From the NCBI RefSeq assembly GCF_009911795.1, contig NZ_CP047898.1, forward strand, positions 2,852,001-2,916,000: a DNA stretch of 64,000 bases, read 5' to 3'. Source of the DNA: Pseudarthrobacter psychrotolerans. GTDB taxonomy: Bacteria > Actinomycetota > Actinomycetes > Actinomycetales > Micrococcaceae. The notes beneath the pieces are model-generated. The model had not been told where the DNA came from. It saw only the letters and a program-made list of their open reading frames with translations, and searched no databases. Every line of letters starts with the position of its first letter. The stretch's first letter is position 1. The translations under genes and the position numbers were made by a program. Shown here in pieces: positions 25,972 through 34,014 of this stretch.

Positions 25972-27359
25972 GTACCAGCACCAAAACCACGCGGATCGAC
26001 AAAGCTGGTGCCCGGCTGACGCTTCCGGTCGCCGCGCTGGCCTTTGTCATCGCGCTGGCCGTCCAGTTCATCGGCCAGGCCAAGATCGATATCGGAATCG
26101 GCGCAATCGTCATTTTCCCCATGGTCTGGGGCCTCATCCTGGGGCTTTTGGTCTCCATCCAGAAGTTCAAGCCCCTGGGCCTGGACCTGCAGCGGATCGC
26201 CGCCGCCCTGGTGGGCGTGGCCGTGCTGCTGCTGGTGGCCAGGCTGGCGTTCAACATCGGGCCCAGCCTCCCCAGCCTGATCAAAGCAGGGCCGGCCCTG
26301 CTGCTGCAGGAAGTGGGCCACCTGCTGGGCACCATCATGCTGGCGCTCCCCCTGGCCGTCCTGCTCCGGATGGGCAAGGCAACGGTGGGCGCTACGTTCT
26401 CCCTTGACCGGGAGCCCTCCTTCGCCATGGTCTCCGAAAAGTACGGCCCCGATTCGGACCAGTACCGTGGCGTGCTGGCGATGTACGTTTTCGGAACGCT
26501 GTTCGGCGCCGTGTACATCACGCTGCTCACCTCACTGGTGGCCAACTGGAAGATCTTCGATCCGCTGGCCCTGGCGATGGGCGCCGGCGTGGGATCCGGC
26601 TCCATGATGGCGGCGTCGTCGGCCAGTATCATCGCGGCCTACCCCGCGGACCAGGAAGCCATCCTGGGCATGGCGGCGGTGTCCAACCTGATCACCACCA
26701 TCCTTGGCGTCTACGTGGGCATCTACATCGCGCTGCCGCTGGCGGACCGTTTCTACAAGCTCCTCACCCGCAAGCAGACCCGCGAAGCCGCCGTGGTTGC
26801 TGCCGGCGCACCCGGGGCAGCCGGGGCACCCGCCGAGCGCGGCCAGGCCGACATCGAGCGGGACGAGGCCCAGGCCGAAGAAAACCGGCGGTTCCGCGAA
26901 CGCGTGGCCGAATCCTCCGCTGCCATCAAGCTCCCGCTGTGGCTGTCCCTGTCGGTCCTGACGGTCCTGGGCATCGGCACGGCGTCGGTGGCGGCGAAGG
27001 GGTTCAGCCTCACGATCGTGGGCGGGTACGGCATTATGCTCGCCCTGGTCCTGGTCAGCATCGCACTGGCGAAGGTCACCAGGAAGATCTCGGCCATCGT
27101 CTACATCACCACCATCGGCGCCTACATCTCCAGCCCGTGGTTCTTCGGGGCGGAGGCGCTCACAACGGTCATCAAGACGGTCGACTTCCTGTCCATCGCC
27201 ACGGTGATGCTGACGCTCGCGGGCCTGTCTTTGGGCAAGGACATCCCCTTGCTGAAGAACATCGGCTGGAAGATCATCCCGGTGGGCCTGGTGGCCGTCA
27301 CCGCGTCGTTCCTGCTCTCCACCGTGATCGCGGAGTTCGCCCTGGGGCTCTGGCACTAA
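25968..27359 (+). CDS. DUF3100 membrane protein, probable transporter, copy A
   Basis: 463 residues with about ten hydrophobic segments and a charged cytoplasmic insert at about 265-320 (RGQADIERDEAQAEENRRF). Segments conserved with copy B (32457-33912) include LLQEVGH, GATxSxDRE, YRGV, FGAV and a Gly/Ser/Met-rich stretch. DUF3100 is an uncharacterised family. Translational coupling to an M20 amidohydrolase and a second copy beside other amidohydrolases suggest uptake of an amide or N-heterocyclic compound. A large hairpin follows. Confidence 0.85.
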   Translation: MSTSTKTTRIDKAGARLTLPVAALAFVIALAVQFIGQAKIDIGIGAIVIFPMVWGLILGLLVSIQKFKPLGLDLQRIAAALVGVAVLLLVARLAFNIGPSLPSLIKAGPALLLQEVGHLLGTIMLALPLAVLLRMGKATVGATFSLDREPSFAMVSEKYGPDSDQYRGVLAMYVFGTLFGAVYITLLTSLVANWKIFDPLALAMGAGVGSGSMMAASSASIIAAYPADQEAILGMAAVSNLITTILGVYVGIYIALPLADRFYKLLTRKQTREAAVVAAGAPGAAGAPAERGQADIERDEAQAEENRRFRERVAESSAAIKLPLWLSLSVLTVLGIGTASVAAKGFSLTIVGGYGIMLALVLVSIALAKVTRKISAIVYITTIGAYISSPWFFGAEALTTVIKTVDFLSIATVMLTLAGLSLGKDIPLLKNIGWKIIPVGLVAVTASFLLSTVIAEFALGLWH

Positions 27360-27364
27360 CATGC

Positions 27365-27425
27365 AACGCGGGGTCACTTACTGCCCAATAATGGGCACTT
27401 ATTGGGCCAAAAGTGACCCCGCGTT
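27365..27425. repeat. Nested perfect inverted repeat (cruciform-like)
   Basis: The outer stem AACGCGGGGTCACTT (27365-27379) pairs perfectly with 27411-27425 (15 bp). Inside it GCCCAATAA (27383-27391) pairs with TTATTGGGC (27399-27407). An alternative inner pairing TGCCCA/TGGGCA is also possible. It lies 5 bases after the DUF3100 stop, and its AT-rich centre is unlike the local gene-end hairpin. It could be a terminator or a mobile REP-like element. Confidence 0.7.
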
Positions 27426-27468
27426 GGGCCACCCCTCCCCGCTGCTTTCGCGGCGAAGGTGAACGGTC

Positions 27469-27493
27469 GACGACGGGACCTCCCGCCGTCGTC
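27469..27493. terminator. Gene-end hairpin, family copy 5 (imperfect)
   Basis: GACGACGGGA / TCCCGCCGTCGTC with a two-base gap in the left arm, between converging DUF3100 and GntR genes. The GntR stop codon is at its edge. Confidence 0.55.
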
Positions 27494-28160
27494 AGCTTTC
27501 GGGCAGTCGCCCGGCCAGTCCTTGGAGCGACGGTTCACGGCCCAGCTCCACATGTGCGAAGGCCAGCGCCGCCGCCAGGTCCGGCTTGCCGTCATAAATG
27601 GCCTTGCACAGGCTCAGGTGCTCCGCACACTGAACCTGGGGATCACGGTGCCCGGTCAAAGTGAAGAGCCACTGCATCCTGCCCAGCAGAGGCTTCATGG
27701 AGTACTCCAGCAGCGAGTTGCCCCCCATCGCCACGATCTCCGCATGCAGCGCCGTATTGGTGAGCGGTATCTGCGCATGGTCGTGGCGCAGGGTTGCTTC
27801 TTCTGCCTGGTCCATCATCTGCTGCAGCCGCGACGACGACTGGCCTCTTGCCGCGGCCTGGGCGGCGAGGCGCGCGGCGAGGACTTCCAGGCTGAGCCGC
27901 ACCTCAAAGAGCTCGTTGACGTCGCGCAGGGTGATCTGCTTGACGGTGGCACCACGCCGCGGGGAGGCGTCAATGAAGCCTTCGGCTTCGAGCTGCTGGA
28001 GTGCTTCCCGGACGGGTACCCGGGAAACAGCCAGGGTCTGGGACAGGTCACGTTCCCTGAGCCGGGACCCTGGCGCGAAGTCACCTGAGATGATCAACTC
28101 CCGGATCCGTGCCCGGGCAGTGTCAGCCGACGACGCCGGGGCTTCCGCTTGGACTGTCAT
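27492..28160 (-). CDS. GntR-family regulator, FadR/FCD type
   Basis: 222 residues. Winged HTH at about 14-75 (GSRLRERDLSQTLAVSRVPVREALQQLEAEG), then an all-helical FCD ligand domain with the metal/acid-binding Asp-His-His pattern (ALHAEI, HLSLCKAI). GGAGG lies five bases before the ATG. FCD regulators bind palindromes of the TGGTATACCA kind, and two identical TTGGTATACCAA sites occur upstream of the neighbouring amidohydrolase genes. It is probably the repressor of that set. Confidence 0.92.
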   Translation of the reverse strand: MTVQAEAPASSADTARARIRELIISGDFAPGSRLRERDLSQTLAVSRVPVREALQQLEAEGFIDASPRRGATVKQITLRDVNELFEVRLSLEVLAARLAAQAAARGQSSSRLQQMMDQAEEATLRHDHAQIPLTNTALHAEIVAMGGNSLLEYSMKPLLGRMQWLFTLTGHRDPQVQCAEHLSLCKAIYDGKPDLAAALAFAHVELGREPSLQGLAGRLPES

Positions 28161-28203
28161 TCATGCCTCCGTTATTGCTGCGACATCATACTTCCGCGCT
28201 GAC

Positions 28204-29190
28204 TCAGTTATTCAGCTCCACGCGGGTGCCAACCCCGTGAATGAGCGCAGCGTCATACAGGAGCCGCCCGATGGCAAGATCCTGCAGACCGATACCAACC
28301 GAGTTGAACAAGGTTACGTCCTCATCACCAAGGCGACCTGCTTTTGTCCCCGCCGCCACGTCACCAAGCTCGGCTTCCACATCCTCAAAGCTCATCACGC
28401 CTTCGGCCACCGGGATGATCAGTCCGCCGGATTTGGCCCTGGCCGTGGCCAGGCTGTCCACGAAGACCCTTGCCCTCACCATACCCGCCGAATCAATCTC
28501 CCGGTGGTCCGCCCGCGGACGGGATCCGACGGCGTTCACGTGCAGTCCGGGCTGGAACCACTCGCCCTTAACCAACGGCTCAACGGCCGGCGTGAGGGTG
28601 CACAGCACGTCGGCGGCCTCCACAACTTCCCGGACGCTGGCCGCCCGCGTGACGTTCAGGCCGTAATGGGAAATCTCGTCGCAGAAGGCGGCGACCGTGT
28701 CCGCGGAACGGGACCACACCACGACGTTTTCAATCGGGAGGACGGCCAGCATGGCTTCCACGTGGGCAACGGCCAGGGCGCCTGCACCAACCAGTCCCAG
28801 GGTTGTGCTGCCGGGCCTCGCGAGGAGTTTCGTCGCCACGGCACTGGCGGCGGCAGTGCGGACCCTGGTGGGGACTTTGCCGTCCAGGATGGCCAGGGTT
28901 TCGCCGGTTAGCTGGGAGACAAGCATGATCGTGGACCGCTGCGTGGGCAGGCCGGACTCCCGGTTTGCCGGGATGTCCGCCAGTAGTTTGACGGACGCCA
29001 GCTCCTCGGCGCTGGACAGCGCTGCCATCGGCAGGAACCTCGCGTCCGAGGACGGCAGGAGGAGCGAGTCCGGCGCCGGCTGAAAGGCGGTGCCTCGGCT
29101 GAGGCCGGCAAAGACGCGTTCGACGGCGGCAATGGTCCCGGGCATATCGGCCAGGGTTTGGAGCTCGGAGGCTTTAAGAATCAGGGTCAT
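28204..29190 (-). CDS. Ornithine cyclodeaminase/mu-crystallin-family protein
   Basis: 328 residues. It has the NAD-binding GLVGAGALAVAHVEAM segment and the family pattern around SEASVKLLADIPAN, with VRTAAASAVATKLLARP. Members include ornithine cyclodeaminase, alanine dehydrogenase and ketimine reductase (mu-crystallin), all acting on amino or imino acids. Beside amidohydrolases it may reduce or deaminate the released amine or imine. It sits between the GntR gene and the secreted amidohydrolase gene on the same strand. Confidence 0.88.
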   Translation of the reverse strand: MTLILKASELQTLADMPGTIAAVERVFAGLSRGTAFQPAPDSLLLPSSDARFLPMAALSSAEELASVKLLADIPANRESGLPTQRSTIMLVSQLTGETLAILDGKVPTRVRTAAASAVATKLLARPGSTTLGLVGAGALAVAHVEAMLAVLPIENVVVWSRSADTVAAFCDEISHYGLNVTRAASVREVVEAADVLCTLTPAVEPLVKGEWFQPGLHVNAVGSRPRADHREIDSAGMVRARVFVDSLATARAKSGGLIIPVAEGVMSFEDVEAELGDVAAGTKAGRLGDEDVTLFNSVGIGLQDLAIGRLLYDAALIHGVGTRVELNN

Positions 29191-29295
29191 GGGTGGCTTT
29201 CTGGATTGGGAGGGCGCGTTTGCCCTGGTAGCTCGGGCAGCCCGGGCAGGAGGAGCGTGGGAGGGGACAGCGTCGCGCTTGTCCGTAACGACCGG

Positions 29296-30633
29296 TCAGA
29301 GGTCATTCCGTACAAGGACTCCCTGCGCCACCACAGCCCTGATTTCTTCCAGGGCCGAGGCACTGTTCAAGGGATCAGAGTCCACGATCACCGCGTCCGC
29401 AAAGGAACCGCGCACCAGGCGACCTGCACTCTCACTCCAGCCGAGCAGGGCGGCGGCATTGACTGTCGCGGCCCGCAGTGCGTCCAGTGGTGAAAGCCCG
29501 GCCTCAGCAAGCAGACGCGCTTCTGTGGATATGGGGGTCACATCGGATCCGAAGGAGTCCGTCCCTGCCACCACCGTCACACCGGCTTCATGGGCAGCCC
29601 TTACAGCTGCTTTGATGATGGGCGTGTACTCCGTGCCGCGGGCGGCAAGAATCGGGTTGGAAGAGCCTGCCATGCTCGTGATGGCGTCCAATGTGGGTGT
29701 GAAGTAAGTGCCACGGCGGGCCATCCGGGAGATGGTTTCTTCGCTGACGAAGACGCCGTGCTCGATGCTGCGCACACCGGCCCGGACGGCACCGTCTATC
29801 CCCTCTGCGCTGTAGGCGTGGCAAAGCACGCCTGCTTTGCCTGCGGCCTGGACCACTGCTGAGAGCTGTTCGTGGTTGTAGACCAGTTCGCGGGGGTCTT
29901 GTTCCGCCAGGCCTGCCCGGGGATTGGCCCGGGTCTTGATCACCTGGGCACCGCGTTTCAGGTTGACGCGGGTGAGGTAGGCAAGGTCCGTCGGTGCTGT
30001 GACTCCCCCGGCCAGGGACGCGAGCGGTGCAAGGTCCGGGTCTGCGAGGAGCGAGTCCCCGAGATCGGGTGAGATGAACAGCCCGGCCGGGCTCATCCGG
30101 GGCGAGGCGCCGGCGGCCCAGGCAGGCAGGGCAGCGAGGGCCACGTCCTGATAGAAGCTGCTTGAACCACTTCTGACGCTGGTCGCTCCGCCCTGCAGGA
30201 TGGCCCGCGCATCCGAAAGCGCGTTCGCATGGACATGCACGTCGATAAGGCCGGGAAGCACCCACCGTCCGGAGGCATCCACGATCCGGGCACGGCCTGC
30301 AAGGGCGGCTACCGCACGCCGCGTTTCCTCCCGGGTGCCGACCGCGGTGACCTTGCCTCCTTCCAGCACAAGGACCCCGTCCTGCACTGCGTTGCCCGTC
30401 TTGGGGTCAACTATGGTGCCGCCCTCGATGATCATGGGCTGGGGCGAAGCGGGGCGGCCAGGGTAGCCGGGGCCTGATGCGTTGCCCGCTGCCCGCGCTG
30501 CCGGGGCACTTCCAAGCTGGGCGGCCAGGGTTGCCACCGAGATTCCCGCCAGGGCGGCCGCGCCGGCCAGGATGCCGCGGCGGGGAACAGCAGCTGGTGG
30601 CAGGACAGCGGAGGTGTGATCGTGCAGGCACAT
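29296..30633 (-). CDS. Exported amidohydrolase (Tat signal), imidazolonepropionase/prolidase-like
   Basis: 445 residues from the ATG at 30633, with GGAGAG five bases upstream. The twin-arginine PRRGILAG and a hydrophobic stretch ending APAARAAG predict Tat export of a folded metalloenzyme. The amidohydrolase features are GLIDVHVHANAL (HxH), a lysine in AQVIKTRANP, LCHAYSAEG, SIEHGVF and VVAGTDSFGSD. It likely hydrolyses a dipeptide, hydantoin or lactam-like amide outside the membrane. A TTGGTATACCAA site lies 140 bases upstream. Confidence 0.85.
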   Translation of the reverse strand: MCLHDHTSAVLPPAAVPRRGILAGAAALAGISVATLAAQLGSAPAARAAGNASGPGYPGRPASPQPMIIEGGTIVDPKTGNAVQDGVLVLEGGKVTAVGTREETRRAVAALAGRARIVDASGRWVLPGLIDVHVHANALSDARAILQGGATSVRSGSSSFYQDVALAALPAWAAGASPRMSPAGLFISPDLGDSLLADPDLAPLASLAGGVTAPTDLAYLTRVNLKRGAQVIKTRANPRAGLAEQDPRELVYNHEQLSAVVQAAGKAGVLCHAYSAEGIDGAVRAGVRSIEHGVFVSEETISRMARRGTYFTPTLDAITSMAGSSNPILAARGTEYTPIIKAAVRAAHEAGVTVVAGTDSFGSDVTPISTEARLLAEAGLSPLDALRAATVNAAALLGWSESAGRLVRGSFADAVIVDSDPLNSASALEEIRAVVAQGVLVRNDL

Positions 30634-30772
30634 TGTTCTCTCCAATGGGAAGGGCCCCTGACGCGGGAGCGCGGGTCCGGTGTCAATAGGTCAAAGTCGT
30701 GGTTCCACGGAGGGCGGATAGGCTTCCACCACAGTGTGCTGGAAGCCCTCGAGTAACTTCATTCTATCGCAT

Positions 30773-30784
30773 TTGGTATACCAA
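30773..30784. promoter_or_regulatory. Candidate GntR (FCD) operator 1
   Basis: The perfect 12-base palindrome TTGGTATACCAA lies in the 190-base gap upstream of the exported amidohydrolase gene, identical to the site at 32378. The form is typical for FadR-type GntR regulators. Nothing else is assignable in the gap. Confidence 0.7.
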
Positions 30785-30823
30785 GCCAAGAGTGACCGAA
30801 TGAAGAGGCGAAGGCTCCGTCGT

Positions 30824-32311
30824 TTACCGGGCAGCGATCTGCTGAGCGATTTCCGCGCGTGGATAGGTGGGCGGAAACAGCTCGTCAGGCTCCCGGAGCC
30901 GGGCGTCCCGTACCGAATAGGCCGCCCGCATCGCGTCGAACAGCCGCTGCCCCTCAATCCGCAGCGCGTCGAGGTCTATGCCGGGAAGGGCGCCGCCGAC
31001 CACGACCGGACGCCCTGCCACGAAGGTATGGGTCACCTGGCGCGCCGTCCCGTTGAGCACAAGCGTCCGCAGCGGGTCCTCGACGACGCCGTCGCCGAAG
31101 TCGGCCAGGGAGATCACCGCGATGTCGGCCTGCATGCCGAGGGCAAGCCTCCCCAGATCAGCGCGCCCAAGTGCCCGGGCGCCGCCGAGGGTCGCGGCGT
31201 CAAAGTAGTCGGCCAGGGTCCCCGCGTCAGGCCTCCCCTCGACCAGCCGGGTCAGGTGCATGCCGGCGTCCATGCCGCGCACAAGATCCGGCGGGAAGGA
31301 GTCAGTACCCAGGCAAATGTTGATGCCTGCCTCGCGGAAACGGTCGAACGAAACAAGCTGCTTCTGGTAGCGGAACGATGTCAGCGGGCAATGGACAATG
31401 CTGACGCCGTGGCGGGCCAGCGTGTCCAGCGGGCCGCCCGGCGCTGACGCGGCGGGGTCCTTGCCGTCGATCACCACACCATGTGGGATGAGAAGCCGCG
31501 TGCCGAACAGGCCGGTGGATTCGAGCAGTTCCAGGACGCCGCGTCCGGCGGAATGCTGCAGGAGCCCGTCCTCGAGCGGGGACTGGAGGCAGTGAAGCCG
31601 GACCAGCGAGTCCCGCTCCCTGGCGATCCGCGCCGTCTCCCGCATCAGGTCTTCGGACAGCGTCTCAATGCGGCACGGCAGCAGGGCCCCGGTGACGAGC
31701 GGGTCTGCGAGACCCGCGGCGTACTCCATGAAGCGCTCTGCGTCGCGCAGGCCTGCAAGCCCCCGGGCCTCGTCGAAGTGGACCTCGCGGTCGCCTGCGG
31801 CGGTGATGACATGGACCCCGGAACGGTAAGCCGGCCCCAGGTAGCCGCGCAGTCCGATCCAGCGGCTTGTCTCCGCCATGTCCACGAGCTCATCGAGGCC
31901 TTCAGCCCAGGAACTGTGGATTTCCGAGGCGATCGGCATGTAGGTCGTGATGCCGTGCAGGGCGAGCTGGGCCAAGGCGAACTCGCGGACCGTGGCGCGC
32001 TCCGAGGGCGTGAACACGTCCCGGCGACGGTTGGCGAAGTAGTCGTCCGACCACAGGTGGCCGGCGGCGACATCGGGCGAGGGCCACGAGTCCAGGATGA
32101 GGTGATCGATGTCGGCGAGGGCGTCGAGGTCTATCAGGCCAGGCATGACCAAACTCTGGCCATAGTCGCGCTCCTCATCGACCGGGCCCACATAGTCGCG
32201 CCCCACGAAGACGATGGAATCCCCCTCGAAGACAACTTCGCCATCCTCGATGAGCGTGTGCCCTGTTCCGTCGAACCCCAGAACGTACCGGGCCGAGATT
32301 TTCTTGTACAA
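30824..32311 (-). CDS. Amidohydrolase-superfamily protein with DLD in place of HxH
   Basis: 495 residues from the TTG at 32311, which has AAGGAGG four bases upstream; longer starts are unsupported. An N-terminal beta-sandwich part (1-55) leads to MPGLIDLDALADIDH, where the usual HxH is Asp-x-Asp (D61, D63). Later motifs are normal for chlorohydrolase/MTA-deaminase relatives: RLHCLQSP, PHGVVIDG, IVHCPLTS and CLGTDSFPPD. It may bind metal differently or be a distinct subgroup. It is transcribed away from the frameshifted DUF3100 gene, sharing the operator at 32378. No signal peptide. Confidence 0.82.
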   Translation of the reverse strand: MYKKISARYVLGFDGTGHTLIEDGEVVFEGDSIVFVGRDYVGPVDEERDYGQSLVMPGLIDLDALADIDHLILDSWPSPDVAAGHLWSDDYFANRRRDVFTPSERATVREFALAQLALHGITTYMPIASEIHSSWAEGLDELVDMAETSRWIGLRGYLGPAYRSGVHVITAAGDREVHFDEARGLAGLRDAERFMEYAAGLADPLVTGALLPCRIETLSEDLMRETARIARERDSLVRLHCLQSPLEDGLLQHSAGRGVLELLESTGLFGTRLLIPHGVVIDGKDPAASAPGGPLDTLARHGVSIVHCPLTSFRYQKQLVSFDRFREAGINICLGTDSFPPDLVRGMDAGMHLTRLVEGRPDAGTLADYFDAATLGGARALGRADLGRLALGMQADIAVISLADFGDGVVEDPLRTLVLNGTARQVTHTFVAGRPVVVGGALPGIDLDALRIEGQRLFDAMRAAYSVRDARLREPDELFPPTYPRAEIAQQIAAR

Positions 32312-32377
32312 CGTGCCTCCTTGGCGAACTCCAGATAAATGTGACTTGCCTCTCAATGGGTACGAGTATACAGTCAC

Positions 32378-32389
32378 TTGGTATACCAA
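32378..32389. promoter_or_regulatory. Candidate GntR (FCD) operator 2
   Basis: A second perfect TTGGTATACCAA, in the divergent promoter between the cytoplasmic amidohydrolase and DUF3100 copy B. A further GTATAC lies 13 bases upstream in GAGTATACAGT. Binding here would control both directions. Confidence 0.72.
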
Positions 32390-32456
32390 AAACCAGATTC
32401 CGCAAATGCGGGATGTTTTAGTTCTGATCCCTGATCCCCCTCGAAAGGCCTGCGTC

Positions 32457-33912
32457 ATGCGCAATGAAGCGAAGACCACAGGCGGCTCCGTGTCCGCCCT
32501 TGTGGACGCGCCGCCGTCCCGTTCTTTCCGCGCCCGCCCCGCCCTGTGGCTGGTGATGATCGCACTCTCCACCGCCATCTGTGCCGCAGCCATCACGATC
32601 GGCACTCACAAGTTCCAGCTCGGCCCGGCCGCAATCGTCCTGATGCCCATCCTGTGGACCGTGCTCATCGGCGGATTCATCGGTGTCCAGAAATGGAAAC
32701 CCATCGGAGGGCGTGCCCGTGCGGTGTCCACGCACCTGATGGACGTATCCATCGTCTTCTTCCTGGCAGGCCTGGGCACTCAGATAGGCCCGTCGCTGAC
32801 GAAGTTCACCGGCCTCGGCCCCGCGATACTCCTGCAGGAGGTGGGGCACGTGGTCGGCACAGTGATCCTGGCCCTGCCGGTCGCGGTGGCCCTTGGATTG
32901 GGCCGCACTGCGATCGGCGCTACCTGGTCGATCGACCGTGAGTCCTACCTTGCCTTCGCCATCCAGCGCTTCGGCGTCCGCTCCCCGAATACCGCGGCGT
33001 GTTCGCCGTGTGGGTGCTGGGCAGCGTCTTTGGCGCCGTGTTCATTTCCCTCCTGGCCGGTCTTCTCGGCGGAATGGACTTCTTTGATCCCCGGGCCCTC
33101 GCGTTGGGCCTGGGACTGGGGTCCGCCTCCATGATGCTCGGGGCGTGGGCGCCCTGTCCATCCTTTATCCGGAGATGGCCGGGGAGATCATGGCCCTCGC
33201 CGCACTGTCCAACCTCGTCACCAACATCGTCGGCTTCTACGCAGGTGTCTTTATCGCGCTGCCCATGTGCCAGAAGCTTTACAAGATGTGGTCCCGCATT
33301 TTCGGGCGGGACGACCTTGGCCACCGAGTCCGCCGCGGCGCCCTCATGGGCGCTGTGGCTGGAACCCAAGCGGGCAGGTCAGGCCCGGCACACCCGGGCG
33401 GCGCAGCGCTCGAATCCCGTGAGGCCTCGGGCATCGACACCGTGGACGTCAACAGCATCGAAGAGGACCCCGTTGTTGTCCGGACACCCAGGACGTGGCT
33501 CATCGCGTTCGCCGCGACCGGGGTGGCCGGCTTCCTGCTCAACGCCCTCGGCACAGGTTCACTGCTGCCACTGGATGCCGTCGGCGTCCTCATCCTGCTG
33601 GCCCTCACCGCCATCGCGCTTGTGCTCGCCAAGCTCGTCCCGGTGGTTCCGTCCAGCATCTGGGTCCTGGCTCTGGCCACCATTGCCTCAGCGACGTTCC
33701 TGCCCATCGGCCCCTTCGTCGCCTCCGCTACGCAGCACATCAGCGTCCTCTTCGCCGGCCTGCCCATGATTGCCCTGATCGGCATGTCGCTTGGCCGTGA
33801 CGTCAAGGCCCTGCGCTCACTGAGCTGGAAGATCGTCATCGTCGCCCTGATCACGTTCACGGCGAGCTTCGTCGCCGCAGCAGCCATCGCGCAGGCTGCC
33901 TTCCACTTCTAG
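32457..33912 (+). pseudogene. DUF3100 membrane protein, copy B, two apparent frameshifts
   Basis: The conserved sequence runs in three successive frames: ATG 32457 to about 32985, then to about 33140, then to the stop at 33912. Each switch equals one lost base, in CTCCCCGAAT (expected SPEYRG as in copy A) and in CTCGGGGCGT. If repaired, the protein would be about 485 residues with the same hydrophobic layout as copy A, the LLQEVGH and SIDRES segments, and a His/Gly/Asp-rich cytoplasmic insert. It would be the transporter for the substrates of the flanking amidohydrolases. Both shifts are in G/C runs, so a sequencing error is as likely as a true mutation. AAAGG precedes the start. Confidence 0.8.
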
Positions 33913-33936
33913 TACATGCTTCTTCTAGTACATGCT
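33906..33936. repeat. Tandem 15-base direct repeat over the DUF3100 stop
   Basis: CTTCTAGTACATGCT occurs at 33906-33920 and 33922-33936 (period 16). The first copy contains the TAG stop codon. It looks like a recent slippage duplication. Confidence 0.7.
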
Positions 33937-33942
33937 GCGGTA

Positions 33943-33978
33943 GGGGAGGCACCGGTCCCGCGGGATCGGTGCCTCCCC
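33943..33978. terminator. Long GC-rich hairpin between DUF3100 copy B and the deaminase-like gene
   Basis: An 18-bp stem with almost no loop (GGGGAGGCACCGGTCCCG paired with 33961-33978, one G-T pair). It lies 31 bases after the stop and 36 before the next start, so it can terminate or attenuate transcription into the downstream gene. It is not the common GACGGCGGGA hairpin. Confidence 0.65.
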
Positions 33979-34014
33979 GGCCGTCATTCATAGCCCAGCC
34001 GAAAGGAATGAACA

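Noticed and set aside
33906..33936. Tandem repeat as a phage attachment site
   Set aside because: Only two short copies, no integrase and no displaced partner; replication slippage explains it better.
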